Origin: an uncultured Micrococcales bacterium
GTDB lineage: Bacteria; Actinomycetota; Actinomycetes; Actinomycetales; Microbacteriaceae
Length of the DNA: 45,028 nt
Assembly: GCA_903834635.1 (NCBI GenBank)
Contig: CAILJO010000109.1
Span: forward strand, 1 to 45,028
Direction of reading: 5' to 3'
Made by a program: the position numbers and the translations under genes. Of this stretch, positions 1 through 9,251 are shown piece after piece (the first letter of the stretch is position 1; each line of letters starts with the position of its first letter). The notes below the pieces were generated by a model. That model did no database searches. It worked only from the letters and a program-made list of their open reading frames with translations, and was not told where the DNA came from.

Positions 1-701
1 ATGTCTTCGGCCAGGATGCGCGCCTTTGCGTCGCGAACGACCGAAGCCACGCCTTGGGCCTGACGAGCAACCTCGGCTTGCTGGCCGAGCGGCTTGAGCT
101 GACGACGCACTTCGCCAGCAAGATCGTTAAGTCGGGTCAGGTTGGCCTGCATTGCCTCGAGCTTGCGCTGAGTCTTTTCTTTGCGGCGACGGTGCTTGAG
201 AATACCGGCGGCTTCTTCGATGAATCCGCGGCGTTCCTCTGGCGTTGCCTTCAGGATTCCGTCGAGCTGACCCTGGCCGACGATTACGTGCATCTCTCGA
301 CCGAGACCCGAGTCGCTGAGAAGTTCTTGAACATCGAGCAAGCGGCAAGGCTCACCATTGATTGCATACTCTGAGCCGCCATTGCGAAACAGTGTTCTCG
401 AGATAGTGACTTCGGTGTAGTCGATAGGCAGCGCGCCATCGGTGTTGTCGATGGTCAACTGAACTTCGGCTCGTCCGAGAGGACCCTTGGTGCTGGTGCC
501 TGCAAAGATGACGTCTTCCATCTTGCCGCCGCGTAGTGTCTTAGCGCCTTGTTCACCCATTACCCAGGCGAGGGCATCGACAACGTTTGACTTGCCCGAA
601 CCGTTTGGTCCCACCACGGCCGTGACGCCGCGTTCGAAAGCAAAAGTGGTTGGCTGAGCGAACGACTTGAAGCCCTTGAGAGTAAGACTCTTCAGATACA
701 A
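1..701 (-). CDS. smc: Chromosome segregation protein SMC (N-terminal part, runs off window)
   Basis: SMC is the ATPase of the condensin complex that compacts and resolves the chromosome, working with ScpA and ScpB. About 233 N-terminal codons are visible. The protein begins [15 protein letters not shown], has the Walker A motif GPNGSGKSN at residues 31-39, then [11 protein letters not shown], and [10 protein letters not shown] followed by the charged start of the first coiled coil ([20 protein letters not shown]). The start is a TTG at 701-699: an in-frame TGA lies three codons upstream and no ATG fits the conserved N-terminus. It follows mutM on the same strand after 64 nt. The C-terminal half, hinge and signature motif are outside the window. 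Confidence 0.95.
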   Translation of the reverse strand, partial: MYLKSLTLKGFKSFAQPTTFAFERGVTAVVGPNGSGKSNVVDALAWVMGEQGAKTLRGGKMEDVIFAGTSTKGPLGRAEVQLTIDNTDGALPIDYTEVTISRTLFRNGGSEYAINGEPCRLLDVQELLSDSGLGREMHVIVGQGQLDGILKATPEERRGFIEEAAGILKHRRRKEKTQRKLEAMQANLTRLNDLAGEVRRQLKPLGQQAEVARQAQGVASVVRDAKARILAED

Positions 702-765
702 GCTGGTTCACACACCTATGCCGAAATTAGTGGCTAGTTATTAGCCGTCAAACAAAATTACCCGA

Positions 766-1695
766 TTAGCGAGGTCGTTTTTGACAGTTTGGGCAGAAAT
801 GCGAACCTCGGTTCATCCAGGCATCTCGCTTGATGGGTCTGCCGCAGCGGTTGCAAGGCTGTGAGGTTTGCCCATAGGCGTTCAACGAGACCTCGAAATA
901 GCCGGATTCACCGTTCACATTCTTGTACTGCTCGTCGAAACTCGTTCCGCCCGCATCGACAGCCTTGGCCAGAATGCTCTGAACGGCCTGCAATAGTTCT
1001 AGCGCCTTCGCTTTGGTGAGGCGGTTGGCCGGGTGATCGTAATGAAGCTTGCTTGCCCAAAGCGCTTCGTCGGCATAGATGTTGCCAATGCCGCTGAGCA
1101 CGCCCTGATCCAAAAGCACCCGCTTGATTCCTGAGTTCTTTTTCTTGAACTTTGATAGCACCAAGTCCTGGTCAAAATATTCATCAAGTGGGTCGCGTGC
1201 AATATGTGCCGCCGAACGTGGAATGAGGTTGAGCCAGGGCTGCCCGACACCTACCCCGGCCGAGAAGCCTCCAGCAGCGCCATCTTTGGTGGGCACCAGT
1301 TCGTCGATTTGCAGCGATCCGAAAATGCGCTGGTCAACGAACCGAAACTCAAGGTCCTCACCTTTGGCGCTCTCGACGTGCATGACGATTCGGGTCAGTT
1401 TGTCGGCCTGGGCTCCCCCATCACGAATAAGCATCTGTCCACTCATTCCCAGATGCCCAACAAGCGCCAGACCGGTTCCCCCGTTTGCCAGTTCGAGTGG
1501 CATCCACAAGAACTTGCCTCGGCGCGATACGCCCAATATTTTGGCGTCGGCGAGTGTCTTTGTGAAATCTTTTGGCCCAGCCAAGTGCCGCTTCAGACTT
1601 CTTTCATCGAGGATTTCGACCGCACGGATGCTCGCGCCGGTTAGATAATCGCTCAACCCGAGTCGAACGGTTTCGACCTCAGGCAACTCGGGCAT
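766..1695 (-). CDS. mutM: Formamidopyrimidine-DNA glycosylase (Fpg/MutM)
   Basis: A bifunctional base-excision repair enzyme that removes 8-oxoguanine and formamidopyrimidines and nicks the abasic site. The protein starts MPELPEVETV, giving the catalytic Pro (residue 1 after Met removal) and Glu. A conserved RRGKF lysine region lies near residue 60, and the H2TH segment includes the motif LLDQGVLSGIGNIYADE. The C-terminus carries a zinc finger CxxC-x16-CxxC (CNRC...CPNC). At 309 aa it is slightly longer than the usual 270-295. The ATG overlaps the TAA of rnc by one base (TAATG), so the two genes are probably translationally coupled. The rnc-mutM-smc order is typical of Actinobacteria. Confidence 0.97.
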   Translation of the reverse strand: MPELPEVETVRLGLSDYLTGASIRAVEILDERSLKRHLAGPKDFTKTLADAKILGVSRRGKFLWMPLELANGGTGLALVGHLGMSGQMLIRDGGAQADKLTRIVMHVESAKGEDLEFRFVDQRIFGSLQIDELVPTKDGAAGGFSAGVGVGQPWLNLIPRSAAHIARDPLDEYFDQDLVLSKFKKKNSGIKRVLLDQGVLSGIGNIYADEALWASKLHYDHPANRLTKAKALELLQAVQSILAKAVDAGGTSFDEQYKNVNGESGYFEVSLNAYGQTSQPCNRCGRPIKRDAWMNRGSHFCPNCQKRPR

Positions 1696-2375
1696 TAGTT
1701 GCCTCCGAGCGCCTCAAGCGCGGCTGCCGCTGCAGCGGCTTCGGCATTTTTGCGACTTCTGGCTTCACCCCTGGCTTCAAAATCTCCAAGGCGCACGACT
1801 GTGAAAAAGTTTCTGTCGTGATCAGGGCCCTCAAACGAAGTTTCATAAAGCGGGCTACCAAGACCTTTGGTTTGGGAAATTTCTTGAAGCTGAGTCTTAG
1901 GGTCACTATTTGACAACAAGCCCTGATAGTCATCAAGCATCGGAAAAATGTGGCGCTCGATAATCGAAGCTGCGGCAGCCATTCCTGCCTCAAGGTAAAC
2001 CACCGCCAGAAGTGCCTCCACGGCATCGGCAATGAGGTTGGCTTTTTTTCGTCCCCCCGACGATTCTTCGCCTTTGCCCAGGATGAGGAAATCGCCGAGA
2101 CCAAGTTCGTTGCCAACTTCGGCTAGGGCTTTGGCTGAAACTACGCCGTTCTTGATTTTGGTGAGTTCACCTTCGGCCAGCTCAGGAAAGCGCTCGAAGA
2201 TGTGGCTGGTTACAACAAAACCCAACACCGAGTCCCCGAGAAATTCGAGTCGTTCGTTGTTGGGTGCGTTGTCGTGCTCGTATGAGAACGAGCGGTGAGT
2301 TAGGGCCTGCTCAAGAAGAGCGGGGTCAATCGATACGCCGAGACGCTGCGATAAAACCTCAAGCCCCATGCTCAA
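1695..2375 (-). CDS. rnc: Ribonuclease III
   Basis: Endonuclease for double-stranded RNA, acting in rRNA processing and mRNA turnover. The catalytic domain has the signature NNERLEFLGDSVLG (residues 39-52), with metal-binding Glu and Asp, and the second acidic pair in IADAVEALLAVVYLEAG. A C-terminal dsRNA-binding domain starts near DPKTQLQEISQ and ends RKNAEAAAAAAALEAL. The length of 226 aa is normal. The start could be TTG (2375) or ATG two codons later (2369); neither has a clear Shine-Dalgarno sequence. It sits 3 nt after rpmF and overlaps mutM by one base. Confidence 0.96.
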   Translation of the reverse strand: MSMGLEVLSQRLGVSIDPALLEQALTHRSFSYEHDNAPNNERLEFLGDSVLGFVVTSHIFERFPELAEGELTKIKNGVVSAKALAEVGNELGLGDFLILGKGEESSGGRKKANLIADAVEALLAVVYLEAGMAAAASIIERHIFPMLDDYQGLLSNSDPKTQLQEISQTKGLGSPLYETSFEGPDHDRNFFTVVRLGDFEARGEARSRKNAEAAAAAAALEALGGN

Positions 2376-2378
2376 GAT

Positions 2379-2582
2379 TTAGGCGTCTGCGACCTTGCGG
2401 CCCTTGTATTCAAGGAACTGCACGTTGCCGGCGGCGTCTTCAACTGCACGTGCACGGTGAGGCATGCTGTAAACAACCTTGCCGTTCACGATGGTCTTGA
2501 CTAGGGTGACCTCGGCGGCCTTCCACTGCGAACGACGAGCGTGCGTGCGTGAACGGGAGAGGCGTCTTTTAGGTACTGGCAT
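2379..2582 (-). CDS. rpmF: 50S ribosomal protein L32 (cysteine-free form)
   Basis: A small component of the large ribosomal subunit. The 67 aa start [20 protein letters not shown], which is diagnostic for L32. The zinc-ribbon cysteines of many bacterial L32 proteins are absent; the equivalent stretch reads [20 protein letters not shown], as is usual in Microbacteriaceae, so this form should not bind zinc. The ATG follows an AAGGAAG Shine-Dalgarno sequence located over the end of the DUF177 gene, with only 2 nt between the genes. The DUF177-rpmF pair is very widely conserved. Confidence 0.96.
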   Translation of the reverse strand: MPVPKRRLSRSRTHARRSQWKAAEVTLVKTIVNGKVVYSMPHRARAVEDAAGNVQFLEYKGRKVADA

Positions 2583-2584
2583 TT

Positions 2585-3094
2585 CTAATCTTCCTTAAGC
2601 TTCTGAAGTGCATTCCACCTCGGGTCGATCGGGGCTTCGTGCATGTGTTGCGCTTCGTCCAAAATCTTCTCTCCGCAAGTCGCGCAAAGACCTAAACAAT
2701 CTTCGTTGCAAACAGGTTGGAAAGGGAGACTCAAAACTACCGCGTCTCGGATGACTTGTTCGAGATCGATTTGCTCGTTCTCTACGGTGAAGTCATCTTC
2801 ACTCGTTCCAGAATAGGCGAAAAGTTCCTGAAAATCCACCTCAAGCTCGCCCTTAATCGGGTCGAGGCAACGACCGCACTCCCCTTTAGCCTCACCAAAC
2901 ACTTCGCCGGACACATAAATACCTTCGTGAACCGACTCCAGCTTGAGGTCAATTTCAAGTTTTTCTCCGGACGGAACACCGATTGCATAGTTAGCTAAAG
3001 GCTCTTCGGTGATCACGTTCAGCTCGGCCTTGCGCATTGAACCTGGTTTGTTGATCAAGTCGTGCACAGGCACCAAATATTGTCCGCTTTTCAC
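2585..3094 (-). CDS. YceD/DUF177 family protein
   Basis: A conserved bacterial protein almost always encoded just before rpmF. In other organisms the family is linked to large-subunit rRNA/ribosome biogenesis, but the biochemical role here is not shown by sequence. Visible motifs are [20 protein letters not shown] in the middle and a C-terminal cysteine cluster [14 protein letters not shown] that resembles a metal-binding knot. The length of 169 aa is normal. The start is GTG, immediately after the coaD stop (TAAGTG) with no gap, which suggests coupled translation. Confidence 0.92.
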   Translation of the reverse strand: MKSGQYLVPVHDLINKPGSMRKAELNVITEEPLANYAIGVPSGEKLEIDLKLESVHEGIYVSGEVFGEAKGECGRCLDPIKGELEVDFQELFAYSGTSEDDFTVENEQIDLEQVIRDAVVLSLPFQPVCNEDCLGLCATCGEKILDEAQHMHEAPIDPRWNALQKLKED

Positions 3095-3592
3095 TTAGCG
3101 CCTTTCGAACTTTGTTTTTAGAGCGCTCGCAACAGAGGCGGGCACATATTTGCTCACATCTGCACCCAAAGCGGCGACTTGTCGAACCAGCGACGACGAA
3201 ATCTGTGCCAGCTCGGGTGCCGCTGGCAAAAGCATGGTTTCAACGGCCGAGAGGTCACGGTTCACGGTAGCCATAGCAAACTCGTATTCAGCGTCGGCAC
3301 CGTTGCGAACACCCTTGACAATGATTTTGGCGCCGATCTCTAGGCAGCGCTCCACCAGCAGTCCTTCGGCCAACACGTCGAAGTGCAACGCATCCTGGTT
3401 GATTTCGGCTTGGATAAGGCTCTGGCGAATCAGCTCAATTCGAGTCTGGGCATCGAAGGCGGCTTCTTTGTGAGGGTTATGAACTACCATCACCGTAAGT
3501 TCACCAAACATGGCTAGCGCGCGCTTGGCGACATCAAGATGACCAAGCGTGAAGGGGTCGAATGAACCTGGATACACGACGTGAATTGGCAT
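3095..3592 (-). CDS. coaD: Phosphopantetheine adenylyltransferase
   Basis: Catalyses the fourth step of coenzyme A synthesis, ATP plus 4'-phosphopantetheine to dephospho-CoA and pyrophosphate, in the cytoplasm. The nucleotidyltransferase start VVYPGSFDPFTLGH contains the T/HxGH motif (residues 15-18). The C-terminal ISSSLVR motif is also present, with the adenine-binding region VKGVRNGADAEYE between. The length of 165 aa is typical. It is 17 nt downstream of recG and abuts the DUF177 gene, forming one minus-strand transcription unit. Confidence 0.97.
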   Translation of the reverse strand: MPIHVVYPGSFDPFTLGHLDVAKRALAMFGELTVMVVHNPHKEAAFDAQTRIELIRQSLIQAEINQDALHFDVLAEGLLVERCLEIGAKIIVKGVRNGADAEYEFAMATVNRDLSAVETMLLPAAPELAQISSSLVRQVAALGADVSKYVPASVASALKTKFERR

Positions 3593-3609
3593 TGTTCTAG
3601 GTTACCCGA

Positions 3610-5793
3610 CTAAGACTTTGCGAGGTTAGCTTGTCTTTGTTCGTCAAGCCTTTCGAGCGCCTCGGCAATTTCGGGGTGTTTTTCTAAACTCGGGTCCGAT
3701 TCAATAATTGAGCTGACGAGTTCGCGACAGTGTTGAATCAGCGGAGCATCTTGAATAACCCGAAGCAGTTTGAGAGAAGATCGTCCGCCAGACTGGGTCG
3801 AACCTAAGACATCTCCCTCGCGTCTCAGTTCGAGGTCAATCTCACTTAGCTTGAACCCATCTAAAGTGCCGGCAACGGCAGTTACCCGTTCAAATGCGAT
3901 TGTTCCTTGCTCAGCACTTGTGAGCAACAGGCAGAGCCCTGGCAGCCCGCCACGACCCACGCGGCCGCGCAACTGGTGCAACTGCGAAACACCGAACCTT
4001 TCGGCGTCTAGCACCACCATGACGGTCGCATTGGGCACGTCGACACCAACTTCAATGACGGTGGTCGAAACCAGAACGTCGATCTGCTTGCCAACAAACC
4101 GGCCCATAACGTCGGCTTTCTGCTCGCTAGTCATTCGCCCGTGTAGGACCTCGATATTTAGGCCTTTGAGATTCGGGTTGAGTTTCAGCGCCTCGGCGAC
4201 CGAAATGGCAGCGGCAAGTTTTGGCTTTTCAGGTTTCAGGTCTTCGGTGGTGGCTTCGGAATCAACTTCTTGAAGCGAACCACCGGCTTTCGTGAACTCT
4301 TCGCCGCTGTCGTCCTCATCGATTCGAGGACACACAACAAACGCCTGCCTGCCGGCTGCGACCTCTTCAGCGATTCTTGTCCAAACACGCGCAACAAGAT
4401 TTGGCTGGCTCAACTGCACAACGTGGCTGGTGATTTCTTTTCGTCCGGCAGGCAGCTCGGTGAGTGTTGACACATCAAGGTCACCGAAAACTGTCACCGC
4501 CAAAGTTCTCGGAATCGGCGTCGCGGTCATGGTCAGCACGTGAGGAGGAAGTTTGCCTTTGAGCCTTAGAGCCTCACGCTGCTCGACACCAAACCGATGT
4601 TGTTCGTCAACCACGATCAGTCCCAGGTCTAAGAACTCGACGCGGTCGGCAATTAGTGCGTGAGTGCCGACCACTAGCTGGGCTTTGCCGCTAACAATTT
4701 GCAGCAGTGAACGCTTTCGTTCTGCCACTGTCATTTGCCCCGTTAGCAGGGTAAGACCAACCTGCTTAGTAAGTTCTTCTCCCAAGGTTTTTGCAATCGA
4801 TGCAAAGTGCTGCGATGCCAAAACTTCAGTCGGAGCCAAAAGCGCGGCCTGTCCCCCGCTATCGGCGACGGCAAGCATCGACCGCAGAGCCACAAGAGTC
4901 TTTCCTGAGCCAACCTCGCCCTGAAGCAAACGGTTCATCGGGTGAGCGTTTGCGAGGTCATTCAAGATCTCTTCGCCGACTTCGATTTGCCCGCGAGTCA
5001 GTTCAAATGGAAGCGCGGCATCAAACTTCGATAGCGCACCGTCGGGTTTAGGAACACGCGCGGTCGTGGCAGTGTGCGCGTTTTCGGCACGACGCTTTAG
5101 CAGCGCTGCCTGCAACAAGAATGCCTCGTGAAAACGCAGAGTGTCGCGCGCTGCCTGCCATTCGGCCATCGTGGCAGGTCGGTGAATCTTGGCTAGGGCA
5201 TCACTGATATCCAGCAAACCCTCGCTAGTGCGAACCGACTCACCTATCTCGTCTTTGATTGGCCCAAGTGTGTCAAGGATGACACCCATCGCACGTTGAA
5301 TCATCCATGTCGTAACCGCGGATGCTGCCGGATAGATGGGAATCGGAAGGTCTGCCCAAGCCTTTGCCTTGTCTCCTGAAATCTCTTCAGGAAACAACTC
5401 GTAGTCTGGGTGTGTCAGTTGCAGCTTGCCTTGATAGGCGCCGATCTTGCCGGCGAACAAACCCCGAGCCCCTGGGCGAAGGTCTTTTTGACGCCAAGCC
5501 TGATTGAAGAATGTTAGCGAGAGCATGCCGTTGCCATCGGTGATTCTCACTTCGAGAATGCTGCCCTTGCGACCCGTCATGTGTCGCTCTCGAACATCAA
5601 CGATGTCTGCGACGATACTCACCGATTCGCCGATTGGAATGTCTGCAATCGGCGTCAGTTCTCCTCGCGAAGAGTATCGCCGCGGAAAATGCAGCAGCAG
5701 GTCACTAACCGTTTTTAGCCCAAGATGCCTGGCGAACGACTTGGCGGTTCGGTCACCAAGAACTCGATCGAGCGACTCTAGAGGCAAAAGCAT
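3610..5793 (-). CDS. recG: ATP-dependent DNA helicase RecG
   Basis: A branch-migration helicase that reverses stalled replication forks and processes recombination intermediates. An N-terminal wedge/OB-fold domain spans about residues 50-150. The helicase core has Walker A GEVGSGKT (292-299), Walker B DEQH (396-399), MTATPIPRT (422-430) and the C-terminal helicase motifs including QLRGRVGRGG. The length of 727 aa is typical for actinobacterial RecG. The ATG is only 6-15 nt from the divergent rsmD start. On the minus strand a possible -10 (TAGCAT) lies 6 nt before the ATG, which would fit a leaderless transcript. Confidence 0.97.
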   Translation of the reverse strand: MLLPLESLDRVLGDRTAKSFARHLGLKTVSDLLLHFPRRYSSRGELTPIADIPIGESVSIVADIVDVRERHMTGRKGSILEVRITDGNGMLSLTFFNQAWRQKDLRPGARGLFAGKIGAYQGKLQLTHPDYELFPEEISGDKAKAWADLPIPIYPAASAVTTWMIQRAMGVILDTLGPIKDEIGESVRTSEGLLDISDALAKIHRPATMAEWQAARDTLRFHEAFLLQAALLKRRAENAHTATTARVPKPDGALSKFDAALPFELTRGQIEVGEEILNDLANAHPMNRLLQGEVGSGKTLVALRSMLAVADSGGQAALLAPTEVLASQHFASIAKTLGEELTKQVGLTLLTGQMTVAERKRSLLQIVSGKAQLVVGTHALIADRVEFLDLGLIVVDEQHRFGVEQREALRLKGKLPPHVLTMTATPIPRTLAVTVFGDLDVSTLTELPAGRKEITSHVVQLSQPNLVARVWTRIAEEVAAGRQAFVVCPRIDEDDSGEEFTKAGGSLQEVDSEATTEDLKPEKPKLAAAISVAEALKLNPNLKGLNIEVLHGRMTSEQKADVMGRFVGKQIDVLVSTTVIEVGVDVPNATVMVVLDAERFGVSQLHQLRGRVGRGGLPGLCLLLTSAEQGTIAFERVTAVAGTLDGFKLSEIDLELRREGDVLGSTQSGGRSSLKLLRVIQDAPLIQHCRELVSSIIESDPSLEKHPEIAEALERLDEQRQANLAKS

Positions 5794-5799
5794 GATTCA

Positions 5800-6381
5800 A
5801 TGCTAAACATGACAAGAATTATCGGCGGCATCGCTGGCAGCAGAAAACTCGAGTCGCCGGCGAAAGCCACGCGGCCAACCTCAGACCGAATTCGTGAGAG
5901 CATCTTCTCGATGCTCGACGCGCGAGACCTTCTAGAAGACGCGAAGGTACTTGATCTCTATGCGGGTACTGGAGCATTGGCGCTCGAAGCAATCAGCCGC
6001 GGGGCCTCTCTGGCGCACATGGTCGAGCGCGATGGCAAAGCCGCAGCAGTGTGCGTAGCCAACAGCCGCGTGGTTCAAAAGGTTATGACAGAGGAGCTTG
6101 CCGAAGTCGAAACCAAGGTGATCAACAAGGCGGTTACAAGTTTTCTGGCCGCGCCGACCGCCACTGATTACAACTTGGTTTTTATTGACCCTCCTTATGA
6201 GATCTCAAACGAAGAAGTAACTGAAAACTTGAAAGCCCTTCTGCCGAGCTTGGCTTTGAACTCAGTTGTGGTAGTTGAGCGTTCTAGCAGAAATGAAAAA
6301 TTTGCCGTTCCAACTGGCTACGAGTCAGGCGAAGAAAAGCACTACGGCGATACCGCGATCTATTGGCTAAACCACAACTAG
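5800..6381 (+). CDS. rsmD: 16S rRNA (guanine966-N2)-methyltransferase RsmD
   Basis: An S-adenosylmethionine-dependent methyltransferase that modifies G966 of 16S rRNA. The family start TRIIGGIAGSRKL, the SAM-binding loop VLDLYAGTGALALEAISRGA and the catalytic LVFIDPPYE motif are all present. Two ATG starts are possible: 5800 (MLNMTRIIGG) and 5809 (MTRIIGG), the latter matching the usual family N-terminus. No clear Shine-Dalgarno sequence precedes either, so a leaderless message is possible. It is divergent from recG and convergent with gltA, from which it is separated by a bidirectional terminator. In many Actinobacteria it precedes coaD instead. Confidence 0.95.
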   Translation: MLNMTRIIGGIAGSRKLESPAKATRPTSDRIRESIFSMLDARDLLEDAKVLDLYAGTGALALEAISRGASLAHMVERDGKAAAVCVANSRVVQKVMTEELAEVETKVINKAVTSFLAAPTATDYNLVFIDPPYEISNEEVTENLKALLPSLALNSVVVVERSSRNEKFAVPTGYESGEEKHYGDTAIYWLNHN

Positions 6382-6411
6382 AAAACTTATGGCGCTTGCC
6401 GGCCATGACAA

Positions 6412-6448
6412 GAAAAATGCCCCTGCCTAATGGCGGGGGCTTTTTCTT
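6412..6448. terminator. Bidirectional rho-independent terminator between rsmD and gltA
   Basis: A 9-bp stem GCCCCTGCC/GGCGGGGGC (6419-6427 and 6432-6440, one U-G pair) closes a TAAT loop. It is flanked by an A tract on the left and T tract on the right, so it can act on both converging transcripts. Confidence 0.9.
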
Positions 6449-7732
<1,284 letters not shown>

Positions 7733-7747
7733 CGTAGCTCCTTGTGT

Positions 7748-8866
7748 TTAGCGGTTGTTCAAGCCTATGGCATTGCGAAGGCGTCTTGAAGCCTCTGCGA
7801 TGTTCTCATCGGTAGCGGTTAATGCAAAACGAACATGCTTGGTTGAGCTATCGCCATACAGGCTTCCAGGACCAACCAGGATGCCCAGCGCGGCCATCCG
7901 CTCGACCGTCACCCAGCAGTCTTCGTGGAGTGTTGCCCAAAGGTAAAGCCCTGCTTCGCTGTCGCTTAGTTCAAAGCCGAAGTCACGAACAGCCGGAAGC
8001 AAAACCTCTCGACGTTTGCGATAAACCTCTTTTTCAGCAGCCACGTGGTCATTGTCGCCTAGAGCAACGGCAATCGCGTGCTGAACTGGAGCCGGGGTAT
8101 TTAGCCCTGCGTGCATGCGAATGTTGACCAAAGACTTGACCAGCTTGGCATCGCCTGCTGCAAAGGCAGCGCGGTGGCCGGCCATGTTTGACTGCTTGCT
8201 CAACGAATAGAGGGCAAGAAGGTTCTCGTGGTTTCCGCCGCAGACGCGAGGGTCTAGAACCGACGGGATCAACTTGTCTGACCAGTCATCCCAGCCGAGT
8301 TCTGCATAACACTCATCGCTGGCCAAGACCGCGCCGAGTTCTCGAGCACGATCAACGGCGGCCTTCATCTGATCGACATCAAGCACACGCCCATCGGGGT
8401 TGCCTGGCGAGTTGATCCAGATGAGTTTGGTGTTAGCTGGCCACTTAGCTGGTTCATCTTCGCTAATGATTTCGGCATCAACCAACGCTGCACCAACGAC
8501 ATAGGCCGTATAGGCAACCTTGGGTTGAACGACGACATCACCCTTGCCGAGGCCCAAAAGAAGCGGCAGAAATGAGATGAGTTCTTTCGAGCCGATGCTT
8601 GGCATGACTTGTTCTGGAGTGAGCCCAGAAACCCCACGTCGTCTGGCAAACCACTCGACTACGGCGGCCTTCAACTCAGGCGAGCCACCGGTTGATGGAT
8701 AACCTGGAGAGTTTGCGGCGGCTTGAAGAGCGTTTTTGATGATTTCTGGGGTTGGGTCAACCGGCGAACCGATTGAAAGGTCGACCATTCCACCCTCGTG
8801 TTGCGCTGCCACCTCGGCGAAAGGTTTTAGTTTTTGCCAGGGGTATTCAGGCAGGCGGTCGAACAC
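7748..8866 (-). CDS. dapC: Succinyldiaminopimelate aminotransferase-type PLP enzyme (DapC)
   Basis: A class I/II aminotransferase of the actinobacterial DapC group, expected to convert N-succinyl-2-amino-6-oxopimelate to N-succinyl-LL-2,6-diaminopimelate in lysine and peptidoglycan synthesis. The N-terminus FDRLPEYPWQKLKPFAEVA is characteristic of this group. The PLP-binding lysine is in LYSLSKQSNMAGHRAAF, and the substrate-binding INSPGNPDGRVL motif is present. The length of 372 aa is normal. The GTG start lies one base after the fdxA stop, the usual fdxA-dapC pairing in Actinobacteria. Substrate assignment rests on this context and on family resemblance. Confidence 0.92.
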   Translation of the reverse strand: MFDRLPEYPWQKLKPFAEVAAQHEGGMVDLSIGSPVDPTPEIIKNALQAAANSPGYPSTGGSPELKAAVVEWFARRRGVSGLTPEQVMPSIGSKELISFLPLLLGLGKGDVVVQPKVAYTAYVVGAALVDAEIISEDEPAKWPANTKLIWINSPGNPDGRVLDVDQMKAAVDRARELGAVLASDECYAELGWDDWSDKLIPSVLDPRVCGGNHENLLALYSLSKQSNMAGHRAAFAAGDAKLVKSLVNIRMHAGLNTPAPVQHAIAVALGDNDHVAAEKEVYRKRREVLLPAVRDFGFELSDSEAGLYLWATLHEDCWVTVERMAALGILVGPGSLYGDSSTKHVRFALTATDENIAEASRRLRNAIGLNNR

Positions 8867-8867
8867 G

Positions 8868-9188
8868 CTACTCGCCCTGTGGCGGAAGAACGCTCACAAC
8901 TTCGTGGTCGCCAGCGATCTTGCCAACTTTTGCGGCACCGCCGGGCGAACCAATTTCGTTGAAGAACTCGACGTTGGCCTTGTAATAGTCAGCCCACTGG
9001 CTAGGCAGGTCATCCTCGTAATAAATCGCTTCGACTGGGCAAACAGGTTCACAAGCACCACAGTCGACACACTCGTCGGGGTGAATGTAGAGCATGCGGT
9101 CACCCTCATAGATGCAGTCGACTGGGCATTCTTCGATGCAGGCCTTGTCTTTGACATCAACGCAAGGCAGCGCGATCACATAGGTCAC
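8868..9188 (-). CDS. fdxA: Seven-iron ferredoxin (3Fe-4S/4Fe-4S)
   Basis: A small electron carrier. The N-terminal half has the cysteine pattern of a 7Fe ferredoxin: CVDVKDKACIEECPVDC for the first cluster and CVDCGACEPVCPVEAI for the second. The C-terminal extension ADYYKANVEFFNEIGSPGGA is typical of the actinobacterial FdxA family. The length is 106 aa. It is the first gene of the fdxA-dapC-gltA unit. Its electron partners cannot be told from the window. Confidence 0.96.
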   Translation of the reverse strand: MTYVIALPCVDVKDKACIEECPVDCIYEGDRMLYIHPDECVDCGACEPVCPVEAIYYEDDLPSQWADYYKANVEFFNEIGSPGGAAKVGKIAGDHEVVSVLPPQGE

Positions 9189-9251
9189 TTGTTCATCCCT
9201 TCAAAACTCTGTCTATTAAACCACGAGGCTCAGCCCCAAGCCGTGAGCGCC

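Noticed and set aside
732-746. Short hairpin GGCTA/TAGCC between mutM and smc
   Set aside because: Only 5 bp with no T run on the minus strand; not convincing as a terminator.
1124-1648. Long plus-strand open frames across mutM and similar ones across recG, typA, gltA and gcvP
   Set aside because: They are antisense shadows of strongly conserved genes, with no motifs or ribosome binding sites of their own.
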